Shown: positions 1-10,002 of the stretch, piece by piece | Layout: each line of letters starts with the position of its first letter | Position numbering within the stretch: the stretch's first letter is position 1 | Source: Sphingomonas taxi | GTDB taxonomy: Bacteria > Pseudomonadota > Alphaproteobacteria > Sphingomonadales > Sphingomonadaceae | Direction: 5' to 3' | Assembly (NCBI GenBank): GCA_003243195.1 | Contig: QFQI01000002.1 | Coordinates: forward strand, 186,001-250,000 | Length of the DNA: 64,000 bases | The notes under the pieces: model-generated | Told to the model about the DNA's origin: nothing | What the model saw: only the letters and a program-made list of their open reading frames with translations | The model's database searches: none | Program-made: the position numbers and the translations under genes

Positions 1-275
1 CGGTCGCGACGCTGATCGCCGACATCGCCGAGGGCGTCTACGTCACCGAGCTGATCGGCCAGGGCGTCAATCCGGTGACCGGCGACTACAGCCGCGGCGC
101 GGCGGGCTTCGCGATTCGCGGCGGGGAGATCGCGGAGCCGGTCGCCGGCTTCACGATCGCGGGCAATCTGACGCGGATGTACCGCGCGCTGACCCCGGCC
201 AACGATCTGGTGTTCCGTCACGGCGTGAACGTGCCGACGCTGCGCATCGACGGGATGACGATCGCCGGTGGTTGA
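1..275 (+). CDS. TldE/PmbA-family protein, C-terminal end (5' truncated)
   Basis: The reading frame is open from base 3 and ends at a TGA at 273-275; the start lies outside the window. The visible 90 residues are Gly-rich with VYVTELIGQGVNPVTGDYS and NLTRMYRALTPANDL, which resemble the C-terminal part of TldD/TldE (PmbA) proteins. That family forms a cytosolic metalloprotease used in peptide maturation and degradation; its metal ligands sit on the TldD partner, so none is expected here. The stop overlaps the start of the next gene by 8 bases, which suggests translational coupling. The assignment rests on a short C-terminus, so TldE over TldD is an inference. Confidence 0.72.
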   Translation, partial: VATLIADIAEGVYVTELIGQGVNPVTGDYSRGAAGFAIRGGEIAEPVAGFTIAGNLTRMYRALTPANDLVFRHGVNVPTLRIDGMTIAGG

Positions 276-1062
276 TCGCGCGGCCCCCGACCACGACCTG
301 GCCGATGCCGTGGCGGCGATCGCGCGCGAGGCGAGCCAGATGGCGCTGGCGCGCTGGCGCACCGATTTCGCGCGCTGGGAGAAGGCGCCGGGCAGCCCGG
401 TGTGCGAAGTCGATCTGGACGTCGACCGGATGCTGCACAGCCGGCTGCGCGCGTTGCTGCCCGACGCGGGCTGGCTGTCGGAGGAGACCGCCGACAATGC
501 CGACCGGCTCGCGCGGCGGCGGGTGTGGGTGGTCGATCCGATCGACGGCACGCGCGACTATATCCGCGGGCGCGCCGGCTGGTGCGTGTCGATCGCGCTG
601 GTCGAGGACGGACGCCCGGTGATCGGGGTGCTCGACGCGCCGGCGCGCGACGAGGTGTGGCGCGCGCAGGCCGGCGTGGGCGCGACCCGCAACGGCGTGG
701 CGGTGGCGGCGGGGACGCGCACCGCCTTGCCCGGCGCGCGGGTGCCCGTCGACGCGCTGCCCAAGGCCGACCGCGACCTGATCGCGGTGGAGAAGCCCAA
801 TTCGATCGCGCTGCGCGTGGCGATGGTCGCGGCCGACCGCGCCGATCTGGTCGCGACGCTGCGCTGGGGGAATGAATGGGACATCGCCGCCGCGGTGCTG
901 CTGGCGAGCGAGGCGGGCGCGGCGGTCAGCGATGCGCTGGGCACGCCACTGGCCTTCAACAAGCCCGATCCGCGCGCCTATGGCGTGCTGGTCAGCGCGG
1001 CCGGGATCCACGATGCGGCGGTGGCGCGGCTTTCGGGACGGGCGCGCGCAGCGATCGGGTGA
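268..1062 (+). CDS. Inositol monophosphatase-superfamily phosphatase (CysQ-like)
   Basis: A 264-residue member of the Li+-sensitive, Mg2+-dependent phosphatase superfamily. Visible motifs are WLSEE (about residue 70), the metal-binding WVVDPIDGTRDY (about residue 87) and the C-terminal WDIAAAVLLASEAG. This set is seen in inositol monophosphatases and in CysQ, the 3'(2'),5'-bisphosphate nucleotidase that removes pAp formed in sulfate assimilation. Next to TldE in alphaproteobacteria the gene is usually called CysQ-like, but substrate cannot be settled from motifs. The GTG start lies within the end of the upstream gene. No sulfate-assimilation gene is visible nearby to support the CysQ role. 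Confidence 0.85.
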   Translation: MVDRAAPDHDLADAVAAIAREASQMALARWRTDFARWEKAPGSPVCEVDLDVDRMLHSRLRALLPDAGWLSEETADNADRLARRRVWVVDPIDGTRDYIRGRAGWCVSIALVEDGRPVIGVLDAPARDEVWRAQAGVGATRNGVAVAAGTRTALPGARVPVDALPKADRDLIAVEKPNSIALRVAMVAADRADLVATLRWGNEWDIAAAVLLASEAGAAVSDALGTPLAFNKPDPRAYGVLVSAAGIHDAAVARLSGRARAAIG

Positions 1063-1087
1063 GCCGGCACCGCATCGGCGAGCCGGC

Positions 1088-1867
1088 CTACAGCAGCAAT
1101 CGCGTACCGACGATCAGCAGCACCACCGCCAGCGCGGGCGTCACCACCCGTTCCGGCAACCGGCCCGCCAGGCGCGCGCCGAGGATCACGCCGGGGATCG
1201 AACCGAGCAGCAGCGCCCCCAGCAGAGGCAGGTTGATGTTGCCGATCAGCGCATGCCCGATCCCCCCGATCAGCGCCACGGGCACCGCGTGCAGGATGTC
1301 GGTCCCCACCAGCCGCTTCGCGGTCAGGCGGAACGGATAGAGCATCAGCAGCAGCGTCGCACCCAATGCGCCCGCGCCGACCGAGGTCAGCGTGATGAGC
1401 GTGCCGAGCAGCGCGCCGGCCAGCGCGGTCAGCAGCGGCTGCCAGCGCAGGAAGGCCACGGCGCGCGCGCCCTCCGCGCGGGCGAAGCGCCGCGCCAGCG
1501 TCGCGCGGAACGGGGTGAGCAGCGCCGAGATCACCAACGTCGCCCCCAGCACGCGCACGATCAGCCCGCCGCTCTCCGCCTTCTGGCCATGATCCCACAG
1601 CCACCACAGGGTGATCGCCACCGCCGGCAGGCTGCCCCAGCACAGCCGCCGGACGATCACCCAGTCGGCATTGTCCTGCCGGTGATGCATCGTCCCGCCG
1701 ACCAGCTTGGTGATCGCGGCGAACCACAGGTCGGTGCCGACCGCCGTCACCGGCGCGACGCCGAACAGCAGGATCAGCACCGGCGACATCAACGATCCGC
1801 CGCCCACCCCGGTCAGCCCGACGATCGCGCCGACCAGGAAGCCGGCCAGCGTGCTCAATAGGTCCAC
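1088..1867 (-). CDS. TauE/SafE-family membrane exporter
   Basis: A hydrophobic integral membrane protein of about 259 residues with Gly-rich TM segments: an N-terminal FLVGAIVGLTGVGGGSLMSP and a mirrored second half carrying LTSVGAGALGA. Such internal duplication is typical of the TauE/SafE (DUF81) family, whose members are linked to export of sulfite, sulfoacetate or other organic anions. The frame opens 66 bases earlier, but the GTG at 1867 has an AGAGGGGCG ribosome site just upstream and places the first membrane segment correctly. The gene is convergent with the CysQ-like gene, 25 bases apart. Substrate is unknown. Confidence 0.85.
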   Translation of the reverse strand: MDLLSTLAGFLVGAIVGLTGVGGGSLMSPVLILLFGVAPVTAVGTDLWFAAITKLVGGTMHHRQDNADWVIVRRLCWGSLPAVAITLWWLWDHGQKAESGGLIVRVLGATLVISALLTPFRATLARRFARAEGARAVAFLRWQPLLTALAGALLGTLITLTSVGAGALGATLLLMLYPFRLTAKRLVGTDILHAVPVALIGGIGHALIGNINLPLLGALLLGSIPGVILGARLAGRLPERVVTPALAVVLLIVGTRLLL

Positions 1868-1964
1868 GGTCCGCCCCTCTTCATCGCGCTCCAATGCGTC
1901 GGGCCAGTGCGGCGGAGCGATGCGGCGGGGCAAGCGTCAAAATGTTCGCGGGCGCGAAGGTGCA

Positions 1965-3095
1965 TCATACACCATGGGCGCGGGCGACGATCGCCGCAAT
2001 CCGCGTCGCGGCATGGCCGTCGCCATAAGGGTGGCGGACGACGGCCATGCGCGCGCGGGCCGTCCCGTCGTCCAGCAGCGCGGCGACCTGCGCGACGATC
2101 GCGTCGCTGTCGGTGCCGACCAGCCGCGCGCCGCCGCTCGCGACGCCCTCATGCCGCTCGGTCACGTCGCGCATCACCAGCACCGGCACGCCCAGCGCCG
2201 GTGCTTCCTCCTGCACGCCGCCCGAATCGGTGAGGACCAGCGTGCTCGCCGCCATCAGCCGCACGAAATCGGCGTAGCCCAGTGCCGGCACCGCCGCGAC
2301 ATGGGGGTGCGCGCCGATCGTCCGCGCCAGCACGTCGGCGACATGCGGATTGGGATGGAGCGGCACCACGACGCGCACGTCGTCACGATCCGCGATCCGC
2401 GTGATGGCGGCGGCGATCGCGGCGAGGCGCTCGCCGAGATTTTCGCGGCGATGCGCGGTGACGGTGACGATGCGACGCCCCGCGCAACGCGCGAGCAGCG
2501 CCTCCGCCGTGGTGGCGCGCGCCGTGCCGGCCGCGATCCGCGCGCGCATCAGCCGCAGCGCATCGGCGACGGTGTTGCCGGTGACGTGGATCGCCGCCGC
2601 CGCGACATTCTCGCGGCGCAGCGCGGCCGCGGCGGCGTCGGTCGGTGCGAAGTGCAGGTCGGCGAGCGCGCCGGCGATGCGACGGTTGCCCTCCTCGGGC
2701 CAGGGCGCGTGCAGGTCGCCGCTGCGCAGCCCCGCCTCGACATGGCCGACGGGCAGGCGGCGGAAATGGGCCGCCAGCGTCGCGGCGAGCGTGGTCAGCG
2801 TGTCGCCGTGCACCAGCACCCGCGCCGGTGCCTCGCGATCGAACACCGCGCCCAGCCCGGGCAGCAGCGCGGCGGCGAGCGCATCCAGCGACTGCCCGTC
2901 GCGCATCAGGTCCAGGTCGACGTCCGGCGCGATGCCGAACGCGTCCAGCGCCTGATCCAGCAACGCGCGGTGCTGGCCCGTCACGATCACGCGCGTGTCG
3001 AGCCCGGCATGGCCGCGCAGCGCGTGCACCACCGGCGCCATCTTGATGGCTTCCGGGCGCGTGCCGAACACGACGAGGATGCGGGGACGCGTCAC
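1965..3095 (-). CDS. wecB: UDP-N-acetylglucosamine 2-epimerase (non-hydrolysing)
   Basis: A 376-residue GT-B-fold epimerase that interconverts UDP-GlcNAc and UDP-ManNAc for surface polysaccharides. Family signatures are the N-terminal VVFGTRPEAIKMAPVV, VHGDTLTTLAA, GHVEAGLRSGDL with the following PEEGNRR, VTAHRRENLG and LTDSGGVQEEAPALG. The length fits the bacterial family. Start is GTG at 3095 with CCGGAGGT eight bases upstream. It is divergent from gnd with about 80 bases between. A polysaccharide flippase and polymerase lie 3-7 kb away, so the product may feed that glycan, but no ManNAc-using enzyme is visible in the window. Confidence 0.93.
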   Translation of the reverse strand: MTRPRILVVFGTRPEAIKMAPVVHALRGHAGLDTRVIVTGQHRALLDQALDAFGIAPDVDLDLMRDGQSLDALAAALLPGLGAVFDREAPARVLVHGDTLTTLAATLAAHFRRLPVGHVEAGLRSGDLHAPWPEEGNRRIAGALADLHFAPTDAAAAALRRENVAAAAIHVTGNTVADALRLMRARIAAGTARATTAEALLARCAGRRIVTVTAHRRENLGERLAAIAAAITRIADRDDVRVVVPLHPNPHVADVLARTIGAHPHVAAVPALGYADFVRLMAASTLVLTDSGGVQEEAPALGVPVLVMRDVTERHEGVASGGARLVGTDSDAIVAQVAALLDDGTARARMAVVRHPYGDGHAATRIAAIVARAHGV

Positions 3096-3175
3096 GCTTC
3101 AGACCTCCGGCGATGGTGCGACGCGGAACCTAGCATAGGTTCGGATGATTGAGCGGCCAGCGAGGAGGTTTGCGC

Positions 3176-4155
<980 letters not shown>

Positions 4156-4156
<1 letters not shown>

Positions 4157-4962
4157 TGGCGATCCGCCTGCTGGTGTCGGACCTGGACGGCACGCTGGTC
4201 GATGACGACAAGAACCTGACCCCCGGCACGATCGACGCGGTGGCGCGGCTGCGCGCGGCGGGGATCGGCTTCACCGTCATCAGCGCGCGACCGATGTCGG
4301 GGATCCGCCCGCTGCTCGCGCCGCTGGGGCTGGACGGCGATGTCGCGGCGTTCAACGGCGGGATCGTCTTCCGCCGCGACGGAACGATCGTCAGCCACGT
4401 CACCATCCCCGTCGCGGTGGCGCGCGGGGTGCTGACGCTGGCCTGCGACGCGGCGGTGGACACATGGGTCTTCGCCGGCGACCGCTGGTACGCCACCGAT
4501 GGCGAGGGGCCGCACACCCGCAGCGAACGGCGCAGCTCCGCGCAGGAGCCGGTGGTCGTCGCGGCGTTCGACGACCTGCTCGACCATGCCGACAAAATCA
4601 CCTTCGTCAGCGACGACGAACCCGCGCTGCGCGCCTTGTACGAGCGCGTGCATGCCGCGTTCGGCAAACAGGCGACGGTAGCGCAGTCGCAGCGTTATTA
4701 TCTCGACGTCACCGCGCTGGCCGCCAACAAGGGCGACGGCGTCGCCGCGCTTGCCGGCGCGCTGGGCGTCGCGCTCACCGACACGGTGGCGATCGGCGAC
4801 CAGGCGAACGACCTGCCGATGCTGGCGCGCGTCGGCCTGTCGATCGCGATGGGCAATGCGCCGGACGCGGTGAAGGCCGCGGCGCATGAGACCACTCGCG
4901 CCAACGACGCAGATGGCGTAGCCCACGCCATCGACACGATCATCCTGCCCCGGAGACATTGA
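4156..4962 (+). CDS. HAD-IIB hydrolase, Cof/YidA type
   Basis: A 268-residue cytosolic sugar-phosphate phosphatase of the Cof subfamily. All four HAD motifs can be read: LVSDLDGTLVDDD near residue 6 (nucleophile and acid/base Asp), VISARP, a lysine in AANKGDG, and VAIGDQANDLPML. The large C2 cap is between motifs II and III. Members dephosphorylate small phosphorylated sugars or cofactors with broad specificity. ATG overlaps the TAA of gnd by one base, and the next gene starts directly after its stop, so the three are surely co-transcribed. Substrate unknown; the neighbours suggest pentose- or hexose-phosphate turnover. Confidence 0.9.
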
Positions 4963-5709
4963 ATGAAGAAGCTTGTCGCCTTCGATCTCGACGGCACGCT
5001 GGCGCTCAGCAAACAACCGCTGAAGGACGACATGGGCGAAACGCTGGCCGACCTGCTGGGCGTGGCCGACGTGGCGGTGATTTCCGGCGGCGACTGGCCG
5101 CAGTTCGACAAGCAGGTGGCCAGCCGCCTGCCGGCGCGCGCCGATCTGTCGCGGCTGTGGCTGATGCCGACCACCGGCACCAAGCTGTACACGCACGAGA
5201 ACGGCGCATGGCAGACGGTCTATGCCGAGCTGTTCGACCCGACCGAGAAGCAGAAGATCATCGCCGCGTTCGGCGAGGCGCTGGAGGCGACCGGCTTCGT
5301 GCCCGAGCAGACGTGGGGCGAGCGGATCGAGGATCGCGGCAGCCAGATCACCTTCTCCGCGCTCGGCCAGGAAGCGCCGCTGGAGGCCAAGGAGCATTGG
5401 GATCCTGACTTCGCCAAGCGCAAGGTGATCCAGGCGGACCTGCGCCGGCGGCTGCCGGGTCTGGCGATCAACATGGGCGGCGCGACCTCGATCGACATCA
5501 CGCGCGAAGGCGTCGACAAGGGCTATGGGCTGCGCAAGCTGGCGGCGGAGAGCGGCTTCGATCTGGCCGACATGCTGTTCATCGGCGACGCGATCTTCCC
5601 GGGCGGGAACGATTATCCCGCGCATGAGGCCGGCGTCGACTGCGTGCGCGTGCGCGATCCGCAGGAAACCATCAGCGTGGTCACCGCGATCGTCGCCTGC
5701 CAGAAATAA
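4963..5709 (+). CDS. HAD-IIB hydrolase resembling eukaryotic-type phosphomannomutase
   Basis: A 248-residue HAD protein, distinct from the preceding Cof-type gene. Motif I is AFDLDGTLALS (D8 and D10), motif II VISGGDW, and the C-terminus reads LFIGDAIFPGGNDYPAHEAG. The GDx(5)GGND arrangement and the preceding RGSQITFSALG, GLAINMGGATSIDITREGVDKGYGL match the layout of the alpha-phosphomannomutase (PMM2) branch of HAD-IIB rather than Cof. PMM2 enzymes interconvert mannose 6- and 1-phosphate, so a mutase or phosphatase role on hexose phosphates is possible. ATG follows the upstream stop immediately, in the gnd operon. Confidence 0.82.
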   Translation: MKKLVAFDLDGTLALSKQPLKDDMGETLADLLGVADVAVISGGDWPQFDKQVASRLPARADLSRLWLMPTTGTKLYTHENGAWQTVYAELFDPTEKQKIIAAFGEALEATGFVPEQTWGERIEDRGSQITFSALGQEAPLEAKEHWDPDFAKRKVIQADLRRRLPGLAINMGGATSIDITREGVDKGYGLRKLAAESGFDLADMLFIGDAIFPGGNDYPAHEAGVDCVRVRDPQETISVVTAIVACQK

Positions 5710-5714
5710 CGGCG

Positions 5715-6038
5715 ATGATCGACCTGCCGGGGTTGTACGCCCGCTTCATCAGCTGGGTCGGCGACGGCACCGGCACCACCGACACGGTGCTGCATATCCA
5801 CGCGGGCATGGCGGTGCTGATGATCGCGCGCATCGTGACGCGCCGCTCGCTGGGGACGTTCATCCCGCTGTCGGTGGTGGTCGTCGCCGAACTGGCGAAC
5901 GAGGTGCTCGACCGGCTGAATTATCATAGCTGGCGGTGGTGGGACACGGTGCCCGACGTCATCAACACGCTGTTCTGGCCGACGGTGATCTGCATCGCGG
6001 TGCGGCTGCGCCCGATGCGGCCGGTGCGGCGGCGGTAG
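5715..6038 (+). CDS. Small conserved-looking inner-membrane protein
   Basis: A 107-residue protein with about three hydrophobic segments (roughly residues 27-40, 47-62 and 80-97), and a basic C-terminal tail ending in RRR, suggesting a cytoplasmic C-terminus. A DTVLHIHAGMAVLMIARIV stretch precedes a RRSLG turn. I do not recognise a family with certainty; it recalls VanZ-like or other small membrane proteins. It starts five bases after the HAD stop and has no strong ribosome site of its own, so it is probably translated by coupling as the last gene of the gnd operon. Function unknown. Confidence 0.6.
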   Translation: MIDLPGLYARFISWVGDGTGTTDTVLHIHAGMAVLMIARIVTRRSLGTFIPLSVVVVAELANEVLDRLNYHSWRWWDTVPDVINTLFWPTVICIAVRLRPMRPVRRR

Positions 6039-6054
6039 GCGAGCGACCCTCGCC
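6038..6054 (+). terminator. Short hairpin after the gnd-HAD-HAD operon
   Basis: GGCGAG and CTCGCC form a six-base stem around CGACC, directly at the stop codon of the small membrane gene and before the convergent flippase gene. No T-run follows, so terminator function is only possible. Confidence 0.3.
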
Positions 6055-6130
6055 GGATCGGTGCGTCCGCGCACGGGGATGAACGTCGATCGGGCCTGAC
6101 CCGCACGAGCGACCCGTGGCGACGGTTATC

Positions 6131-7600
6131 TCACCGCCCGCGCCGCGCGCGCAGCTTCGCCCATAGCGGCTTCGCGCGATCGAGCCGCAACGCCAGCAGC
6201 GCCACCACGAACGCCACGCCGCCGCCCGCGCAGGCCAGCACGACCGGCACCGGATCGGTCAGGTGGCGCGCCGGCCACAGCGCCAGCGCCAGCACGCCGC
6301 AGGCGACGAGGATCTTCACCACGTCCCGGTCCAGCAGCGAGAAGCGGAACACGCGCTGCGCCAGCACCGCGCACACGGTCCACGCCGCTGCCTGCGCCGC
6401 CGCCGCCGCATAGGCCATGCCCGCCAGACCCGCGGCGCGCATCCCGTAGATGCCCGCCGGCACCAGCACCGCCAGGATCACGACCGGCGCGACCATCATC
6501 ATCGTCATGCGCCGCGCGATCTGGAACACCATGGTCAGGTGCAGGCTGGTCAGCAGCCGCAGCAGCGCCGCCACCGCGACCCACGGCAGCAGCGCGGTGG
6601 CGACATCGTGATACGCCCTGCCCAGCAACAGGTACGACAACCCCGACGGCATCATCACGAACGCGACGGTCGCCGGCAGCCCCAGCAGCAGTTGCGCGAC
6701 GAAATTGTCCTCCAGCACCTTGCGCGCCGCCTCCGCGCCGTGATCGTCCCACGCGCGCACCAGCGCCGGATAGGCGGCGATGTTGAGCGCCAGCATCACG
6801 AAGCCCAGCGTCTTTTGCAGCATGTCGGCGGGCGCGGTGTAATAGCCGACCTGCGCGGTGCCCAGCACGCCGCCGACCAGATAACGGTCGGCGATGCCCG
6901 CGCCATAGGCCAGCGCCGCGCTCGCGATCAGCGGCACGCCCAGCGCCAGCACCTCCGCGCGCGCCGCCGCGTCGTCGCCGCCCCATCGCAAGGCGCGCCA
7001 CATCGGATCGCGCGCCATCATCACGATCGCGGTGCCCAGTTGCGCGACGACGATGCCCAGCATCACGCCGGTCGCGCCCATGTGCAGCCCCAGCACGAGC
7101 GCGAGGCCGATCACGATCGCCAGCGCCGAACGCGCGACCATCGCCACGAAGAACTGCCACGGCAGCATCCGCACGCGGCTGGTGACGGTCAGCATCGCCA
7201 GCAGCATCTCGCTGAGCGTGAAGACGACGATCAGCGGGATCCACCCGCTGCCGAACCCCGGGCCATCGACGCGCGCCGCCCACAGGATGGCGGCGACCAC
7301 GACGAAGCCGAGCGCGACCAGCGCGACGAAGCGGAGGATCGCATCGGCGCGGCGCGAATCGATCAGATACGGCGCCTCGCGATCATACAGGATGCGCGCA
7401 CCGACGACGCGCAGCCATTCGAACAGCATCGCGTTCAGGAACAGGCCGGCGCCGGAGACGAGCGCATAGATGCCGAAATCGACCGGGCCGAGCACGCGCA
7501 CCCACACGAAGATCGCGACAAAGTTCAGCCCGCTCGACAGCGCCAGCGCCGCCGTGGTGATCGCCGCGGAGCGCGCGCCGCCGATCGTCTTGCCCGCCAT
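6131..7600 (-). CDS. Polysaccharide flippase, MOP/MATE superfamily (Wzx-like)
   Basis: A 489-residue integral membrane protein with about twelve to fourteen hydrophobic segments, starting with a short basic N-terminus (MAGKTIGGARS) and ending in a basic tail. The first helices (LNFVAIFVWVRVLGPVDFGIYALVSG) match the polysaccharide-synthesis flippases that move lipid-linked sugar units across the inner membrane. An upstream in-frame ATG exists, but ATG 7600 is preceded by GGAGGCGGTG and gives the normal N-terminus. The Wzy-like gene lies 116 bases upstream on the same strand, so export and polymerisation are probably co-expressed. No glycosyltransferase is in the window, so the unit's make-up cannot be stated. 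Confidence 0.85.
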   Translation of the reverse strand: MAGKTIGGARSAAITTAALALSSGLNFVAIFVWVRVLGPVDFGIYALVSGAGLFLNAMLFEWLRVVGARILYDREAPYLIDSRRADAILRFVALVALGFVVVAAILWAARVDGPGFGSGWIPLIVVFTLSEMLLAMLTVTSRVRMLPWQFFVAMVARSALAIVIGLALVLGLHMGATGVMLGIVVAQLGTAIVMMARDPMWRALRWGGDDAAARAEVLALGVPLIASAALAYGAGIADRYLVGGVLGTAQVGYYTAPADMLQKTLGFVMLALNIAAYPALVRAWDDHGAEAARKVLEDNFVAQLLLGLPATVAFVMMPSGLSYLLLGRAYHDVATALLPWVAVAALLRLLTSLHLTMVFQIARRMTMMMVAPVVILAVLVPAGIYGMRAAGLAGMAYAAAAAQAAAWTVCAVLAQRVFRFSLLDRDVVKILVACGVLALALWPARHLTDPVPVVLACAGGGVAFVVALLALRLDRAKPLWAKLRARRGR

Positions 7601-7715
7601 CACCGCCTCCGTCGTGGACCGCGTCGCTATGCGCGGGGCTGCTGCATCGCACAACCGGGTTGGTGGCACGACGGGAAGGTCGCCGGCGGGTCCCCGCTCC
7701 TCGTCACGGCGCGGG

Positions 7716-9833
7716 TCAGCGCGTCGCGATCAGCCGCGGGCGACCGCCGTCGAAGCGCGCCGCGGTCAGCACGCCGGTGGCATAGGCGCCGGTGTCGACG
7801 CACATCCGCCCGCGCGCGCCATACGGCTCGTCACGCGGCGTATGGCCATGCACCACCAGCAGCCCGCCATCGACCGGCGCATCGAGGAACTCCTCGCGGA
7901 TGTAGAGAATGTCCTTCAGCCGCTGCTTGGCGAGCGGGACGCCGGGGCGCAGCCCGGCATGGACGAAGATCAGCCCGCCGAGCACGATATAATGTTCCAG
8001 TCGCCGCAGCCACGCATCGTGCGCCGGCGGGACGGCGGCGCGCAAGCGCTCGCGCGCGGCCGCCCAGCCCTCCGCGCCGTCCTCGGGCGCGGGCACGCCG
8101 TAAGAGGCGAGCGTCGTCAGCCCGCCGTAGCGGCCCCAGCTCTGCCCGCTGCTGCGCTCGTCGAGGAACGCGACCATCGCATCCTCGTGGTTGCCGAGCA
8201 CCGAGCGGACCTCGATCGTGTCGTCGTGCTCCAGCTCCAGGATGCGGTCGATCACCTGCGCCGACGCCGGGCCGCGATCGATATAATCGCCCAGCAGCAC
8301 GATCAGCGGCTTGCCCGTATAGCCGCCGGGATGCGCGGCGATATCGGCGCGGATCTGCGCGACCAGCCGGTCGAACAGGTCGACGCGGCCGTGCAGGTCG
8401 CCGATCGCATAGACCAGCCGCCCGTCGGTATCGGGGGTGCCGTGCAGGTCGAGCAGCGCGTCGCCGGTCGCGTCGACCTGCGGCTCCTGAACGCGCGTCG
8501 GCTCGCGCGGCGCCCGGGCCGGCGCGTCGCCGGCCGGGAAGGCGGGCGTTGCCGCCTTCTTCGCGCGACGGCGCAGCACATCGTCGGGCGCGATGCGCAG
8601 CAACGTGCCGAACAGCACCAGCGACAGCGCATTGTGCGCGGTCAGCAACGTGCCCTCGAACGAATACCAGACCAGCAGCACGAAGGCGATCGCCCGGTCC
8701 GGCGCGCGGCGGAACAGCGTATAGATGACGAAGCCGTAGAACAGGATCGCGGTGACCAGCCCGTATTCGATCGCCACCTTGGTGAACGGCCACCAGATGA
8801 ACCCGCGGCCCTTTTCGATCTGTCCCGCGCCGATCCCGGCGATCAGCCCACGTGGATCGTGGAGGAATTCCAGCATCCGCTCGAACGGCAGGATGAAGCG
8901 CAGGTTCGCGCTCGACCCGTTGTGCTTGTATTCGTCCATGCGCGAGCTGACGATGTCGAACCAGCCCAGCCGGAACGCCACCACGCACACCAGCACCAGC
9001 ACCGCCAGCACCGGCACCGCGGTGCGGATCCGCATCCGCCCCAGCAGCACCGGCAGCGTCAGCGCCAGCAGCAGCGCGCCGGTGCCCGCCAGCGTCATCA
9101 GCAGCCCGGCGGCCAGCACGATCATGCGGACCGGGCGGCGGAACAGCACCAGCTCGAACGCCAGCGCGAGCGCAATATATTGCGACAGCAACGACACTTC
9201 GAGGAAGGCGACGCCGTTCGGCTTCATGTAGCGCGAGCCGTAGATGATCGGCTGGATGTAATTATAGTCGGGCACCAGCCACGGCGCGGGGATCAGCAGG
9301 TTCAGGTTCGGCCAGTCGCGGAACGACCCCGCGAGCTGGATCAGATGCTGCGCCAGCGTGACGCCGACGAACCCCAGCATGATGCTGATGAACAGGTTCA
9401 TGCAACGGCGGTAATTGGCCGCGCTGGTTTCGTAGTGGATGATAAAGGGCGCGTAGAGCGCCGCGAACAGCATCAGGCTGGACGCGCTGTAGCGCGGCGC
9501 CAGGAAGAAGGTGGAGAAGGACGCCACCACGAACGCCAGGAAGAAGCCGCCGACCCGCATCGGATCGAACTTCGGCCGCACCAGCACCGGCGCGACCGCG
9601 ATCGCGCCGACGAACAGCGGCAGCACGAGCGGCGCGAACCCGCCGCCCTTCAGCGGCCAGGCGAACTTCTGCAGGATGACGTTGCCGATGATGCCGATCG
9701 CGAACAGCCCCAGCAGCACCTTGTCCTCGAACGACGGTGCTGCGGGTCCGGTGGCGGCGCCAACGACGGGGGCCGTGGCGGGCGGCGCGCGATCGGCGGC
9801 CGGATCGAGGTCGAAGGTCAGCGAGCGGGCCAT
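7716..9833 (-). CDS. Wzy/O-antigen-polymerase-like membrane protein fused to a PPP-family phosphatase
   Basis: One uninterrupted 705-residue frame with two parts. Residues about 38-415 hold ten or more membrane segments, a large loop (about 165-215, WPNLNLLIPAPW) and the GSSANLRFILPFERML segment typical of O-antigen ligase/polymerase (Wzy/WaaL) proteins. After a Pro/Ala-rich linker (about 420-470) comes a calcineurin-like phosphoprotein phosphatase with every metal-binding motif: GDLHG (478-482), GDYIDRG (515-521), GNHE (547-550), FVHAGL (623-628) and HGHTP (662-666), the set of lambda/PrpE/ApaH-type enzymes. No internal start with a ribosome site is seen before the phosphatase. The flippase is downstream. 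Fusion suggests control of glycan polymerisation by dephosphorylation, which is inference. Confidence 0.85.
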   Translation of the reverse strand: MARSLTFDLDPAADRAPPATAPVVGAATGPAAPSFEDKVLLGLFAIGIIGNVILQKFAWPLKGGGFAPLVLPLFVGAIAVAPVLVRPKFDPMRVGGFFLAFVVASFSTFFLAPRYSASSLMLFAALYAPFIIHYETSAANYRRCMNLFISIMLGFVGVTLAQHLIQLAGSFRDWPNLNLLIPAPWLVPDYNYIQPIIYGSRYMKPNGVAFLEVSLLSQYIALALAFELVLFRRPVRMIVLAAGLLMTLAGTGALLLALTLPVLLGRMRIRTAVPVLAVLVLVCVVAFRLGWFDIVSSRMDEYKHNGSSANLRFILPFERMLEFLHDPRGLIAGIGAGQIEKGRGFIWWPFTKVAIEYGLVTAILFYGFVIYTLFRRAPDRAIAFVLLVWYSFEGTLLTAHNALSLVLFGTLLRIAPDDVLRRRAKKAATPAFPAGDAPARAPREPTRVQEPQVDATGDALLDLHGTPDTDGRLVYAIGDLHGRVDLFDRLVAQIRADIAAHPGGYTGKPLIVLLGDYIDRGPASAQVIDRILELEHDDTIEVRSVLGNHEDAMVAFLDERSSGQSWGRYGGLTTLASYGVPAPEDGAEGWAAARERLRAAVPPAHDAWLRRLEHYIVLGGLIFVHAGLRPGVPLAKQRLKDILYIREEFLDAPVDGGLLVVHGHTPRDEPYGARGRMCVDTGAYATGVLTAARFDGGRPRLIATR

Positions 9834-10002
9834 GATGTTGCGCTTTTCCGTCGTGGCGGGACAGGCAGGGGTCGTCCTGCCGGGCAGCGGGTGCCGATCA
9901 TGTCACGGATGCTAAAGACTTAGCAGGTCCGCGCCAACCGAAAAGGCACCCGGCGTCCCGCCGGGCTGGCCACGAATCAGCTCTGTCCTACATCGCTGCG
10001 AT

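Noticed and set aside
7470..9923. Long plus-strand open frame opposite the Wzy-phosphatase gene
   Set aside because: Low-complexity Arg/Gln/His-rich translation; the minus strand codes for membrane segments and a full phosphatase.
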